Shown: piece after piece, positions 22,701 to 36,700 of the stretch | How the letters are laid out: each line of letters starts with the position of its first letter | Numbering within the stretch: position 1 is the stretch's first letter | Source of the DNA: Ianthella basta | Taxonomy: Eukaryota > Porifera > Demospongiae > Verongiida > Ianthellidae | Reading direction: 5' to 3' | NCBI GenBank assembly: GCA_964019415.1 | Contig: OZ025871.1 | Coordinates: forward strand, 9,345,713-9,409,712 | DNA: 64,000 bases | Position numbers and translations under genes: made by a program | Notes under the pieces: model-generated | Told to the model about the DNA's origin: nothing | Databases searched by the model: none | Seen by the model: only the letters and a program-made list of their open reading frames with translations

Positions 22701-25700
22701 CAAACAATGTAAGACTCCAGTATGGCCAATTCATGGAACTGACAGTGGACGTGACTAACTCTAGTCCAGCTTTGAGTTGTACATGGTACACTATTAGTAA
22801 CGAACAGCCACAAGTCGAGAATATACATAGTCCATCACCTTTCTTCAAAGTAGGAGGGGACAAGAATCAGGTGATTATAACCATGCATTCAGAGCAAATT
22901 GTCTTTGTTTAACTTACCTGACCAGAAGATAGCTCATTTACCTGTCTTCTGTGCACTTGTGCTTGGCGCATAATTATGACTTACATGAGAGCACACACAC
23001 ACACACATGTATATATGTATGTTATTATATATAAACACTCATAAGAAAGCACAGACATAATATATATGTATAATTTTACGTTCATGCACATGGTGGTAGA
23101 CTCTTGTTCATGAGCACAGCAGTCACTTCAATTGAGAACAGGATGTTTCGGTCTGTATGTAGATCTTCTTCATCTGTTACAAGAGTTATGTAACAGCTGA
23201 AGAAGATCTATGAATTGAACCATCCTGTCTCAAGTGAAGTGACTGCTGCGTTCATGCTCAAGAATCTACTACCATTCCTACTCACACAGCGATGAACACC
23301 TACCATATTATACATTGATAAATTACATGTACATGCACCGCAAACATACACATACAGAGATTAAGCACACTCATGTACCATGCATGCTGCATGCACAGGC
23401 AGCATAATTTTGTGTAGATATGTAGGCACATGCACCTGCCTATAGCAGACATTTGATCACATGTGCTATAATACTGTCTCTGCTCCTCTCTGCTGGCATA
23501 TACTGGCACCTCTTCCCCTATTACAGACACTGACTTTCTTGCGTGAGTTATCAAATTACTATTTCCAAATAGTAATAAAATTTCAGTGCACTGATAATGG
23601 GTCACACAGCTCCGTTGTCTACCTACTGTATGAAAACAGCCGACCTCATCCTAAGTGTAAAGGTAAGTATTACTCTATAGTGGGTAAACAGCAGCTAGGG
23701 AAATGTTGACTGCTCAAAGTCCATGTATCGGGTGTCTACTCATTTAATGGTAGATGCAATCATTTGTGTTCTAGAGCATAATGAAGCATAACATTTGCTA
23801 ATACAATCTTACAATCTCTTAAGGGCCAGGTGGAGTGTGATTAACTAATGACCTTCTGACAATACATCATCTTGTATTTGCTACTTTTGTCGACTTCATG
23901 ACCATTTACTCTGCTCAAATCATGTCGTATGCTATGTATGAATGTGTCTATGATTTGTTCATCTGTAATGAAGCATAACATTTTCCTATTACAATTGTAA
24001 TTCTATATTGAATCACTAAATTGTATGGGTGTATATTCTTGTGAATATCTGTGAGTGGATATTTATTCTGCAGAAATGTCATAAAATGTGGATTTGTCTG
24101 GCATAATCCACTTTTTGCTTTAACCCCCGATTATGTTATATCAATTTGTATATCATGAGAAGTTGTGACATTTTTCTAGAAAGGAGAAAGTGTTTAGTGT
24201 GCACTGTTACTTTGTAGCTTTTACAATAACTGTCGTGAATGCACTTTGGTTTATCACTACTGTGTGTGCTCTACCTCAGAATATGATCTTCAACAGCAGC
24301 CCCATGTTATCAATTCATTGATACCAGTGAATATCTCAACTGTAGTTGGTTCAAATTCATCACTCACAATTGGCCCAATTGTTGTGAAGAACCTAGATAT
24401 TGACATTGACAGCACAAGTGGGCAATTGTGCCAATCCATGATGAATGGAAGCACCGTGGGATGCTGTGATTATCTTCTAGATGGTATTCCTGACCACGAT
24501 GACCATGTTTTGACCACTCCCTGTCGTGGTGAATTGAAGGATTGGCATCTTATTTTATCCATTACTTGTGAAAGTGGATATTTGGAGTACTCCTTCCTGA
24601 AGCAAGGTGTTCACATGAATGACAGCGGAACGTACTGGATTATCATTAATAGCACTGTCATTGTGCAAGGTTTCCGTGCTGCTGTTGTGGACGTCAGAAA
24701 TGTGGCCAACAGTCGTCCCCCCTCTGTGGAATCTGATACACTTGAATCCCAATACCTTGCAATTATCATCACCCTTGCTGTACTCTTGGCCGTTGTGCTA
24801 TGTGCTTCTTGTGTGGCTGTGTGTTTGTTGACAGGATGGAAGAAGTGCAGAAAGGCAGACCCAGAAGTCCCATCGCTCTTGGACAGCTCAGAGAGATACA
24901 TTGACATGGAAGGTGTGTGAGCATGTGCATTATCAGACTGCACGTCAGTGCTGTCTGTGTAGAGATGGCATTAGTTGTTTGTACATATGAAGTAACACAA
25001 TAGGAAAGTTGTGCTACTCCTTAATCAGTCTGAAAACTGACGCTTTCCATGAGGAAGTGAGGTCTGAACAATGCACATAGCTAACCTTACTTCCCAGCAA
25101 AGAATGCGCCTACATGTAGAGAGCACCCTCAGCATTCCCTTGTTAGTTCTCTGACAGCAGTAGGGCACTAAATAAAGGGACCAGGAGAATTAATGCTTCT
25201 AGCACATTGCCACATTATGCAATTTGGCCTAGCTGTACATTCCTTTGCATTTATGGGCCGGAAGACCACGCGGTTTAATGCGGAAGACAGCGTTTGCCGC
25301 GACTGCTGCCATGGTGTTTGGCCAAGTGGGGCAGGCATCATTTCAAATTATATAATCCAGCTGGATAAAACTGGTGTCACAGGAAATTGATCTGGTATCC
25401 CCGAGTGGATTACCTACTGTCCCAAAGTGGGGCAGTTATGATCAGAAATGGGGAATTTGATTCGGCAACCACAGTTTCTAGCTAGCATTATTTGCTAATG
25501 ATATATGGTATGGGATACAGTATTTCTTGGATAGTCAGGGGATACTGAATTCACTATGAGTGTACACTATTCAATAACAAAGCAAAGCAAACTTCATGGC
25601 AATGTGGTTCATCATGGTGTTAAGTTACTGTTGCTTGTTTCTATGCTTTTTCTGCCAGGTATGCTTTTTCTGCTGGCCATTCCTAAATCCTTTTTAATTG

Positions 25701-26616
25701 TAAAGGAATTTTTATACACTTGTTTATAGCTAATTACGTTTGTAACTAGCTACACAAGAAAGTCATAGTATATGCAGAATTAAGCAAACATTTTCCACAA
25801 AATAGTATGAATGTAGGAATGACATAATCGGGCAGAAATAATTAAGGGCTGTGACACCCTTTACTTATTTCTGCCCCTTTTGTGCCAGCCCTAGCTATAT
25901 CCTAAGGCCTACTACTTTTTGACGAAATGTTTTATTAGTAGTAGTAGAACAATGAACAAGCTTTAAGTAAATGGATTTACTGCGTGTATGGAACTGAATG
26001 CAGAATTGTACTCAATATATTTATTATGGAATGCATGTGCAAGTACATATTGCATGCAATAAATTTCGAAGCAAAAAAAATGTGTGACAGCACAATATTA
26101 TGCATGTATATACACATGTGCTTACACGAAGCTTCGTATTTGTATCTCTCACCATACACGCATACTCATGCATGCACACATGCACACATACACACATGCA
26201 CACATGCACACATACACACATGCACACATGTGCACACTATATAGAGGGGAGCGAGAGTGTGGGCAGCAGCGCTTGGACTGGCTGGACAAGAGAAATACTA
26301 GTATGATCTCCATCTCTTCTGCAATCTGTAACACTCTAGAAGACTATGTGAACTGTAGTTGCTGTGATTGAGTTATTAGACCGACACACAGACTGCTAAT
26401 TATTGCATAGCCATTTAATGTATGCCACGTTGTACTGCGCATGTGTACTTGCAAATAAAGAGTTGAGCAAGTGATGAACGCTACATTGATCAATCGCTTA
26501 CAGTGGAGGTCCCACCGGAACTCGTCCCAAAGTCCTTGGACGACGTCTCTGCTTATCTGAAGGCATCGCAGGACAGTGCGATCGTAGCTTACCTTGCCCA
26601 ACACCTAAGTAAATAG
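19706..26616 (+). CDS. Family 1 Ig-like transmembrane receptor, gene B
   Basis: Same design as gene A. Exon 1 is 19706-19799 (signal peptide), exon 2 22635-22870, exon 3 23527-23662, exon 4 24280-24920, all with identical lengths and phases. The main form is about 368 residues and stops at 24920. The alternative last exon is 26504-26616. Differences from A include INISTV for VNVSTV, SLTIG for SFMIG, and ERYIDMEG for EGFIDMEG near the end. Intron 1 is only about 2.8 kb because element 2 is absent. All splice sites are intact, so this copy is expected to be functional if transcribed. Confidence 0.8.
20536..20690. mobile_element. Half copy of palindromic MITE (unit B)
   Basis: Counterpart of 6556-6700, same truncation. 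Confidence 0.75.
21689..22548. mobile_element. Foldback element in intron 1 of gene B
   Basis: Counterpart of 11222-12081, with the same TTGAACCATGTAT direct repeats at 21676-21688 and 22549-22561. Its arms differ by small indels from the unit A copy. Confidence 0.8.
23094..23273. repeat. Hairpin repeat in intron 2 of gene B
   Basis: Counterpart of 12629-12809; the right arm has lost some bases (CATCCTGTCTCAAGTG), so pairing is weaker. Confidence 0.75.
25030..25460. repeat. Dispersed repeat R-A (unit B copy)
   Basis: Counterpart of 14566-15000. Confidence 0.7.
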
Positions 26617-26793
26617 GACTCCTAGATGTTCGTGGTCTCCATACCCAATCCTGGTCACTGTGGCATCGTAGGGTGAAACGGCTGAACCAGAGGGCCTGTG
26701 AGTTGATAGCCCTACTTTGTGTGTGTATGTGTGCACATGTGTGCCTGCATGCGTTCGTGCGTGCGTGCTTGAAAATATTATGCTTGTGTATAC

Positions 26794-27021
26794 CTGATTC
26801 CCGTCTCCTCCTACTTCAAAAATTGGATGGGTCATTCCTGAATTGCCGAGCCATATTAGCAAACCATGTGCAACTCAAAGCTGCACTAGAGTTGGTCACC
26901 TTCACTGTCAGTTCCATGCATTGGCCAAATTGTAGTTTCTTACTGTTCGGTACACGACAGTAGCATTCACCATCCAATGCTCTAGTGCATGGAACAAACC
27001 CCACACAGTTGAGTTGGGGAC
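26794..27021 (-). pseudogene. Inverted orphan exon 2 copy with frameshift (unit B)
   Basis: Same inverted exon as 16346-16575 but 228 rather than 230 bp. Two bases are missing in the CAAAGAAATTGG string (here CAAAAATTGG). The frame is lost before the GGDGNQ end, so this copy cannot encode the domain. The splice-like borders remain. Confidence 0.75.
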
Positions 27022-27055
27022 CTGTAAGACAATGAACATGCAGAACTCTGCTTAT

Positions 27056-27214
27056 TTGTCACATCACTTGCTAAAGTGAGTTCACTGAATTGTATTCATA
27101 CCTGAGTATCTCTGAATGGTTATATACCAAGGATGGTAGATTATTTATAACAGATAATCAGGTACGAACAAATACTTAAAGTGAGCTCACTTTAGCAGGC
27201 GATGTGACAAACAA
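27056..27214. repeat. Short inverted-repeat element (unit B)
   Basis: Counterpart of 16609-16768. Confidence 0.7.
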
Positions 27215-27709
27215 GCTCACAGCATAGAAGGCCAAGTAGAATATAATACTTGTTTATCCTCTGACAGTGATCACTAGATAGGGGAGTGAGGTCCAGTGGT
27301 CATGTTGTCAAGGTACCAGTTAAGACGTAACTCACTTAACAGGAACACATGAGAGGACCTAATCCATTTATGGTTAGGGCTATAAAAGCTATCCAGGAGG
27401 CTGGCATACAGACAGGATAATACACAAGCCTTACATTTTATTGGGCTAAGGTTAGCTAGCTATGATATATAGGACATCTACTTGGTTCATGGACCATATC
27501 CAAATACATGTCATGTGTCATATGCAATAATAGAACTGTTGCTAGTATAAGGCTTCTCCTTGGTAGCTACCAGTGCAGGGATAATAATACACAATGCTCA
27601 GAAACATTCTACGTACTCAGTTTCAATACTATTGTGATCGTCCTCGAGCCTTCCATCCCAATAGCCTGATGATATGCACTGCCCGCAATACAAAGCTAGA
27701 CACAGTCAC

Positions 27710-27888
27710 ATCACTCACACACATTCACGGACACACACGGACACACATGAACACACACACACGCACACATGCTCACACACTCGCACACACACACGGACAC
27801 ACATGGACACACGCAGACACAAACACATACACACACACATGCACACGCACACACACACACACAGACACACACACACCACACACACACC

Positions 27889-27977
<89 letters not shown>

Positions 27978-27978
27978 C
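27710..27978. repeat. Long (CA)n microsatellite
   Basis: Interrupted then almost pure CA over roughly 270 bp directly before the unit C junction. It accounts for most of the length difference between units A and B. Confidence 0.97.
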
Positions 27979-27999
27979 TGGACGTACAACAGGAACATT

Positions 28000-30470
28000 T
28001 CAGGTAATTCATTACAATAGAGTACCTCTCCTGCGCCTAAACCGCTCTTCATGCATTAACTACAAGATTATCATACGGTAGACTTGTAGCTAACTAGCTA
28101 TGTACGTGACTAGGTACATGGCACATAGCTAAACCTACCGCTGAAATCACAAGAACAAGCGGAAGTGCAGAATTCGCTCAACATTCCCGCGGCGAAGATC
28201 GTCATTGCAAGTAGACCCTCGATACGACATCGGTACGCCATGGCGCACTACCCAGCTAGCTATACATACACCTTTCAAGGCGCACGATCAGCTGTACTGA
28301 TTCAGCGTGGGGGTGACAATCACATGTGAACTGTCAGTCATGTGCCTATCACCTGTAAATCAATCAATTAGCTATACATACGCGGTAGCATTTCTATGGT
28401 GTATTGCCATACGTTGTAGGTATTATACATAGCTTTACGCGAATGCACGGCAGCGTACATGTGGAGTGATCAATGAAAGATACACGAATGTTGTTCATCA
28501 AGTCACTTGTGCCTGGCCTGCCTAGCCTAGTACCAGCATGCACAAAATCCTTTTTAATACTTTGCTTCACATGATGGAGCAGCTGTTTTAATTACTACTG
28601 AATAAGAACCTTTCTGTCCCTTGTACACGCAGCATCAATTTTGCGCATAACATCAGCTGGCAGTGCTCAAGTTGATCGAATAGTGCACACAGCACTTGCA
28701 CAATTAACTTAATTAATCAACATTTGTACATTGTCATAAGTGAGTTAGATGTATGGTTCACCACGAGTGAATGAGGTATAGTGCTTGCTTTCCGCTACCA
28801 ATCGCAGAAATTCTTGTGTTTCATATGTCATGTGTAGCTAGCAAGCTGCTCATGCTGTCCTCATGAACTGATCATGATGGCTTGACCGTAGTAAACGTGA
28901 CTGCAGTATGTATGCATTAAAAAGCTACATTTTAAGTGCTTCATCGCTTGTACATGGACAGAGTTTGTCCCATTTAAGGCAATCACTTTTATGCATCAAT
29001 TACTTCTCTTCTACTTCTCTTAAATTCGCTTCCTTTCTACGAATTATGCAGTTGCTTCCACACTGTCATCTATTGTCATTGCATGGATGATTCCACTTAT
29101 CCTGCAGCTTGGCAATTCTCTGTCCATAATGCTACACACAGCATCACCTACAGCTGGCATATGTATCCATGCCATGCGTTCCCTGGCTGTCATGGAATAG
29201 TAATCTTGGAGCAGCCGTCATGGGGTCACCAGAGCAGGCCTAGGGAAGCCCACTGAAGGCAAGCTTTCTTGCTAATAATACAATAGTCTTGAAACACCTC
29301 TCTGCTTAACTTTCAGAAATTCAGCCCATGCAGAGAAAACAGTTAATAATAATTATTATACAATTTAGCTTTCTCCCACTGCTATCAATTATTATTAGTG
29401 ACATCCATATGTCAAAGTAGAAAGGGATGATGAAATGCAAATTTTGTTGAAGTCACATATCAATGTGAAGCCATCTTTCCATTCCAGTGCAAATGCATGC
29501 ATATACAAACTAGTCTCAGTCCTCAGTCAGGTGGTGGCTTTGGAAAGAATCTTTTCTTCATTAAGAAGGATGCTGCATTTTCATGTACCTCGCTCTTCAG
29601 GTACTATGTCTCCATGCACTGCTAGCGTAGAAATCAGAGTGCCATTGCCTGAGTGATTGTTCAAGGAAAGTGTATAGCTTGCAGCTACCTATGCTGCCCC
29701 ATATCTTTACATGCCAGCCTCACGCATGAGTACCTCAATGAGGAGATCTCTTTCAACACGATAAGCTTCAGCTGGCTGATCTGCACTCCATCCTCTAAGT
29801 ATTGATTGGTCAGAAATAATACGGAACTCTGCGGTCACGTTTACGATTCACACCATGGAATCGGTAACTCAGTCAGGCAGCATTTGACATAATTTCTGAC
29901 GAACTCTACAGATCAGAAAACCCCTTCCTGTCTGATGTTTCTAATCATAATATGAAGGAAATAAGGAATTGGCCAATCTTGCGTGAATGCACCATATATG
30001 GTAATGCCAAGGTACACTGATATGACTGGTACTTATTAGATATACGTATATAGCTATATATGAATGGTCGTCAACATGATAGGAACAGTCTGTAGAGTGT
30101 TCGTTACATCTTAATCTCTGCCTGAAGATGATGTCTTTTGCTGGTGAATTGCTCAAGTTCGCTATCTTGATCTACGCTGCGGGAACACTGAGTGCCTCAT
30201 GTAGCGCTTGCAACTTCACAGGTAGGTTAATTCATTCACCTGTCCATGTGCACTCGATGCATTTACTCTGTGCTGGTCAAAGGAGGCTGTCCTTGGCTAT
30301 AGTAGTCTGCATGGTGGACAATGCTGACAGAACAATCTGGGTGAAATTCTTAGCCAACCTTTTTATATGCCTGTGCCCTTCAGCTGCCCTAGAACTACAG
30401 TAACTGTTGTTGAAAATGTACACACTGTACCTTGCGTTGTTACCATGCATATGTTTTTGTGATAAGTATA
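28000..30470 (+). repeat. Tandem duplication unit C, conserved left part
   Basis: Third copy of the unit start, with the empty site of element 1 at 28431-28445. It is close to A and B through exon 1, then leaves homology in intron 1 near 30470. The remainder of the unit reappears, more diverged, at 39381-42310 after about 9 kb of inserted repeats. A deletion around 29000 removes about 140 bp present in A and B. Confidence 0.85.
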
Positions 30471-33400
30471 TAATAGTTAAATGGCGATCAAGAGGTGTCT
30501 GCGCGATTTAGAGCACGAAACACGAAGCTCGAGGGCGCGAACCCAAAGAGCGATTTAATTACAAAATGGCCGCCAACCGTGAACGAGCAACCGGAAATTG
30601 AAGGATATCTGTTCAACAACTGCAACACGGGCGACTTCACCCCATGGAGGACACGTATGGAGCCCCACTTTGTAATCTCTGAGACTTTGGTGGCGCCATG
30701 TGCAGTAGTTTTTGCCCGAATCGCGAACGAACAAACAAACGAACTGAATTATAGCTGAGAGGTCAGTTCATTGCAGTAAGCCACTGCAACGGCCAGGCCG
30801 GGCTAGGTTGAACAAAGGCTAATCTCTGGATATTACGCCTACCAGCCTTCTACACCGAAGTGTTTCAGGAGGCTGGGGGCCTGGAGCCCTATTGATGGCA
30901 ACCAGTGAACGCCCTCCCCCATTACTAGGGTCGGGTATAATTTTCGGACCAAAAACCGACCCACCGGACCGGACCAATACATTAGATATAGGGGCTGTGC
31001 GGTCGATCAGAAAGCTGCTACTCACACATTCTCCCTTTGTATCGACTTGTTTGCTCTAGCTTGGCTTTCTCTGTGCTTGGTACGACTCTCCAGACGGGAT
31101 CAGTACCTTAGAGCACGGTTCGGCTAACTGACATTTACTATTTTATATATAAAACATCCTGTCGCAAGCCGAACAGCCCTGTAATTTACTGGAGAGTCTT
31201 ATCAAGCGCAAAGAAAACCAATGGAGAGTAAGACAAATCAATACAAAGTGCTAAAGCGTGAGTAGCTTATTGATCGACTGCACAGGCCCCTATCTAATGT
31301 GTTGGTACGATCCGTTTTGGTCCGAAAATTATACGCGGCCCATTACTAGTCATCCTACAAAGATGGAAGAGCCACAGACAGCTGTTTCGCCCTGATTGGG
31401 CCTCATCAGTGTGGCGCAGTGTGTAGTGCATTTCTTTGTAGGTTAGAAGGCGGCGCGAGTTAGTGCGTAAGACAGCGCTTGCCACGATTCCTGCCGTGTT
31501 GGTTGGCCAAGCAGGACGGACGCCATTTTCAAATTACGTAATTAAACCGGCTGAAACCAGAGTGACTGGTGCCATTGTTAGCAGCTGCAGCAGTTAGCTT
31601 GTGCGCCGTTTGAAGGGCTTTCGCGATCATGCGTGCATTTCCCCGCCACGTTTGCCTTCCTGTCGCCGTTTCTCGCTGGGTTACCACGGAATCTAGGTGC
31701 TAGCCCACACCTCGAGCTCCGGGATTACAGAAATGAGGTATAATGCCTGCACCAATGCCCTATGGTTGAGACTAAGTGTGTTGCTTCAGCTTAGCTGCCC
31801 ACTATAAAAAGTACAGAAACCAGAAATAATAATTTTTTTACGAAAATTGTAAGGATGTAGGATGGCATAAAAGGACAGAAACAAGTAAAGGTTGTTACAC
31901 AGTGGAGCATTAACCATTGTCCGTACATTCAAGGATGTAGGACTATAAGGTGCAACATTCTTGTATGTAGGGACCATGGTTAATGCTCCACTGTGTAACA
32001 ACATTTACTTGTTTCTGTCCTTTTTATGCCATCCCTACATCTTTACAATTTTTGTAAAAAAAATGTATTATTTCTAGTAGCTATTACTAGAATTAATAAC
32101 GATTTTTACAAAAATGTAAGGATGTAGGGATGGCATTAAATGAACAGAAATAAGTAAAGGCTGTGCACAATGGAGCAATGACCATGGTCCCTTATAATTA
32201 CATGCAAGAATGTTGCACCGAAAGTCCTACACCCTTGAATGAAGCTGCTCAAATGCAATTTCTCAAATGCAATTACATTTGAGAAATTGTATTGGCATTG
32301 TAAATATCAATTCCACAAGCCAAATGCCATGCTAATTATAAATTTATGAGTAAGGCGAGGAATTCCACAGTGGAGAAAACAACGGAAGAAGGAGCCTTCG
32401 GAAGCTGTACGCAGCTACTTGTAATGGCACCAATCACGCCGGTTTCATCCGGTTCAATATTACGTAATTTGAAAATGGCGTCCGCCCGTTGGTCAAGCAA
32501 CACGGCGGGAATCGTGGCAAGCGCCGTCTTTAGCACTAAATTGCGCCGCCTCCTAACCTAGAAATGAATGCCAGCAAAAGGTGGTGCAATATGGTGCGAG
32601 AAGTATTCTCCTGATCCCTCTGGTTCGTGCGCTACGGCTCTCAAAGAAGAAGAAGAATACGAAACTTGGGAAATGTCGAGGGTGCTATCTACATGTAGGC
32701 GCACCTTTGCATGGAAGTAAGGTTAGATATGTGCACTGTTCATCCCCTCCTTTCTCGTGGTAAGCTTTGTTTGTCGGTTTTCGGTCCTGTTCAGGAGTAG
32801 CAAGACTTGTCGCTTGCATTACAGCATACCAACAACACTGCTATCCTTACATCTGTGTGATATAGATTAGAAGCTAGAAATAGTAAAAATTGTGTACAAA
32901 AATAGCAAGGGTGCAGGGATGGCACAAAAAGTACAGAAACAAGTAAAGGCTGTTACACAGTGAAGCGTTAACCGTGATGGTCCCTACATGCAAGAATGTG
33001 GCGCCTTATAACCGGCTTCTAAACGTCGTCTTAGCGAACTTTGGACGTTCTCTTCCGATGCTGATCGTGGAACAGACTCCTACAGCACTTCTGACCGACG
33101 GGCAAAGAGACAGCTTCGAGACAGCACCCAACTGGTTATCGACTTCGCCCCGCGCCTTCTTCAATAATGGCCGCGCCCGCCTCGGATGACTTCATTACAC
33201 CGCCTGGAACACATGATAGGAGCATCGTAGAAACTGGCGAGCCCCGTTATATGTACATGCTAGCATTTTTCAACCGTCTGTGGCGTTGAAAAGCTCAGCG
33301 CGCGCAGTTGCCCTTCTAAATGCTCCTCAAAACCTGGCCCACGCATACTGCGCTGTAGCAAGCCATGTACGTAGCCGTTGCTATCACAGAACACTAGCTA

Positions 33401-33533
33401 TACTCTCGCGACGTGGGTTCCTTGGTACATTATGTTTCTGTAAATATTCATTGCAAATCTTGTAAATGCATGTGCTCTAAGCAGTCATGTGTCTGCTGGA
33501 GATTTCTCTGTGCTTGTATGTGTGGTGTGCCGT

Positions 33534-33583
<50 letters not shown>

Positions 33584-33667
33584 ACGTCATAAAAATGGCA
33601 GAAACATAATGTACCAAGTCATGTGTCTGCTGGAGATTTCTCTGTGCTTGTATGTGTGGTGTGCCGT

Positions 33668-33725
<58 letters not shown>

Positions 33726-36700
33726 ACGTCATAAAAATGGCGGCCCGAAGGCGGGAAACGGCTCAAGTTAGGCTTCCTCTTATGTAGCTTTTCGCTCAGC
33801 AGGAATGGTTTGAGGACGTGTACAACACACCTCGGTGAAGAATGAGCGAGCTACGGAAGCCAGAAGATCAGCCGTCCATCGTTAGGAACAGCAGAAGTAG
33901 GGCGTTTCCCGCGGGCAAAGTAAGTGATCCACACCACACCACGCAAGCTCTTGGGGCTAATCTGAGGCCCGATCCGTCACTGTCAGACGTCAGTCAGAGC
34001 TGTGGGACCAGATACCATCTGCGACAAACGAACTCACGCACTCAACGATCAGATTATAGTAACTTGCCTAATGCCCGCGTACCTGTGAATATGAAACAAC
34101 AATCGTCAGATTCTGGCGATTTACGGAAGACATCATCTGTCTGCCCATTTTGCAGCAAGACTTTCAAAGTCTTAGGAAAACATCTACAGTACTGTAAGGA
34201 GAGAAAAGGTAGACCTTATGACGATTTCTTGGCAGTGAATAACGGTAGTCAGCGTAAAGTTACTAAACCAATGGCATCTCAACCAGTGCATAGTTTATGT
34301 CCTCATTGTAACCAGTCCTTCAGCAGATTAGACCTCCATCTTCGCAGGAATGCATCATGCTCGACTAAGGCCAATAAGATGTTTGTTACAGCAGAGTCCC
34401 AGCAACAATCGCACAGTGGACAGATAACAGACACATGGTCTTACAATACTTTCCAAAAGTCTGAGTTTGAGCAAAGTGAATTACCAGCTTTTCATCTGAA
34501 ACCAGCGATATCATTACCAAATTGTCAACAGAAGCATGAGTGGTTTGAGGTTAATCAGCACATTGAAGTTCACATTGCCCCACGTGTATATGCAGCCAAT
34601 ACAGTAGAGGAGAAGAATGCTATTCTATCAGCAGATTTGTACGATCACCTGGCACAAAAGTTTGGTACGGTTCCACCACATACAAAGAAAGTAGGGAGAA
34701 AGCCACACAACCGGACTATCAAAAAAGTGAGAGAGATGAAGAATAAGCTGAAACGAGATTTTAGAAATGCAAAGAAAAGGAATGCACCGAAAGAAGAATT
34801 AGCTGAATGCGCGAAGAGCTACCATCAATGCTTAAGAGAACTAAATAGACTTTTGAAAGAGACCAATGATCGAAGTGATGAAAGGAATGCAGCGAGTACC
34901 AGAAATAAGTTCAATCACAATTTTTGGAAGTTTACGAAAAGCCTTCTAGACGATGAGAATGTTGAGACCACCCAACCTACTTTCTCAAAGGAAGAAGCTC
35001 ATAGCTATTTTAGCCGTGTGTACTCATCATCCCCTCATGTCTTCGTTGATCCCCCATGGCTTCCGAGAGCCCCAGATCCAGGTGTTGTGTTTAACATAGC
35101 TGAATTTGAAGTGGAAGAGATTGAAGAGGCTGTTAGAAGATCTAGATCATCATCTACACCGAGTCCGCTAGATCAGATTGGCTATCGTGTATTCAAAATG
35201 TGCCCAGCCATAGTTCCAATTCTTGTACATATTTTCAACAGGGCTTGGTGTACTGGAACTATTCCAACATCGTGGCAGGTGGCGGTGATCAAATTACTAC
35301 CAAAGAGCACTAGTGCAAGTGATCCAGCTGACCCTTCACTTTTCCGACCTATAGCCCTGACATCGTGTATAGGCAAACTTTACACATCCATTCTAAAGAA
35401 ACGACTGATGGTTTTCATGACTGGCAACCACTACATCAATCAAGATGTTCAGAAAGCCTTTTTAGATGGAGTCCCTGGTTGTGTTGAACACCAGTTTAAA
35501 CTGTGGTCAGCTCTAACAGATGCTCGTCGTAACCAACGGAATATACATGTTTGCTGGTTGGATATAGCTAATGCTTATGGCAGCGTACATCATAACCTGA
35601 TAGTTCATGCTCTACACCATTATCATCTCCCTGCACATTTCATCCGCATTGTGAGCAGTCTTTATTCCAATCTTTGCGCGGTAGTATCCACACACCAATG
35701 GATATCAAATCCTTTTCATCTTCAGATTGGAGTTTATCAAGGTGACCCCCTATCTGCTGCCATTTTCAATGTTGTGATAAATCTACTGTTGGATACCATC
35801 CAATCCCAATGTCATCACATAGGGTATCGTTTCAGCAGCTCCTCAGTGGTCATTCCAGCCTTACAGTATGCCGATGACACTTGCCTTGTTTCTAATAATA
35901 AAGAGAATTGTCAGACCATGTTAGACGTTACACAACGTTGGTTAGAGTGGGCCTTAATGAAGGCAAAGGTGAACAAATGTGTAGCGGTGGCAATCACAGG
36001 TCAAACAGGCAGGGTATATGACCCAAAACTGGCAATGGCTGGGGAACCCTTACCTTTTCTAGCAGACAAAGCGGTCAAATTTCTTGGCCTTCCCATTACC
36101 ACACGTTTTGACAGTGAAGAGATTAAATCTAACTTGATGTCTAAGCTAGAAAGGTACCTCACTCGGGTTCATGAAGCACCCCTTACCAGACAACAGAAGT
36201 TACGCATCTACAAAGAAGCTCTGATCCCTCGTCTTAACTGGTTACTGACCATAGCTGATCTTCCTCTAACATGGGTTGAACGCACTTTGGAGCCACTAGC
36301 CAGGAAGTACCTAAAGATATGGAGTGGGCTTCCAAGATGTGCAGACCCATCTCGGCTATATCTCCCAAGATCATTAGGAGGCCTGGAGATGCCATCTTTG
36401 CCAACAGTTTTTAAGAAGCTACAAGTTACCAGATACACTGGATTACTGACATCCCGAGATGCATGCTGCAGATTTCTAGCTCAAAGACAGAGTGATCATG
36501 ACAAAGGAATGGCAAAGAAATTCTTAGCTGCAGTAGAAGCAAACCAGATTGTATCCCAACACCCAGAACTATCCAGGAAGCAAATCTCCAAGCATGCAGC
36601 AACTGAAGTATTTGAGGCAGACACTCAAGCTCACTTGCACCATGCACGAAGCTTACAGAGAGAAAGGGATCTCATACAGCAAGAGAACAAAGCAGATGAT

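Larger units (their letters stand above)
17467..27999 (+). repeat. Tandem duplication unit B
   Basis: Complete 10,533-bp unit. Every landmark of unit A is present in order, but both RLE retrotransposons are missing and their target sites are whole (17886-17900 and about 20936-20949). It therefore represents the pre-insertion state. Contains gene B, the alternative tail exon and a frameshifted inverted exon. Confidence 0.95.

Noticed and set aside
30495..30758. 87-codon open frame on plus
   Set aside because: Starts at GTG and overlaps a short dispersed repeat also seen at 61080-61130; no domain.
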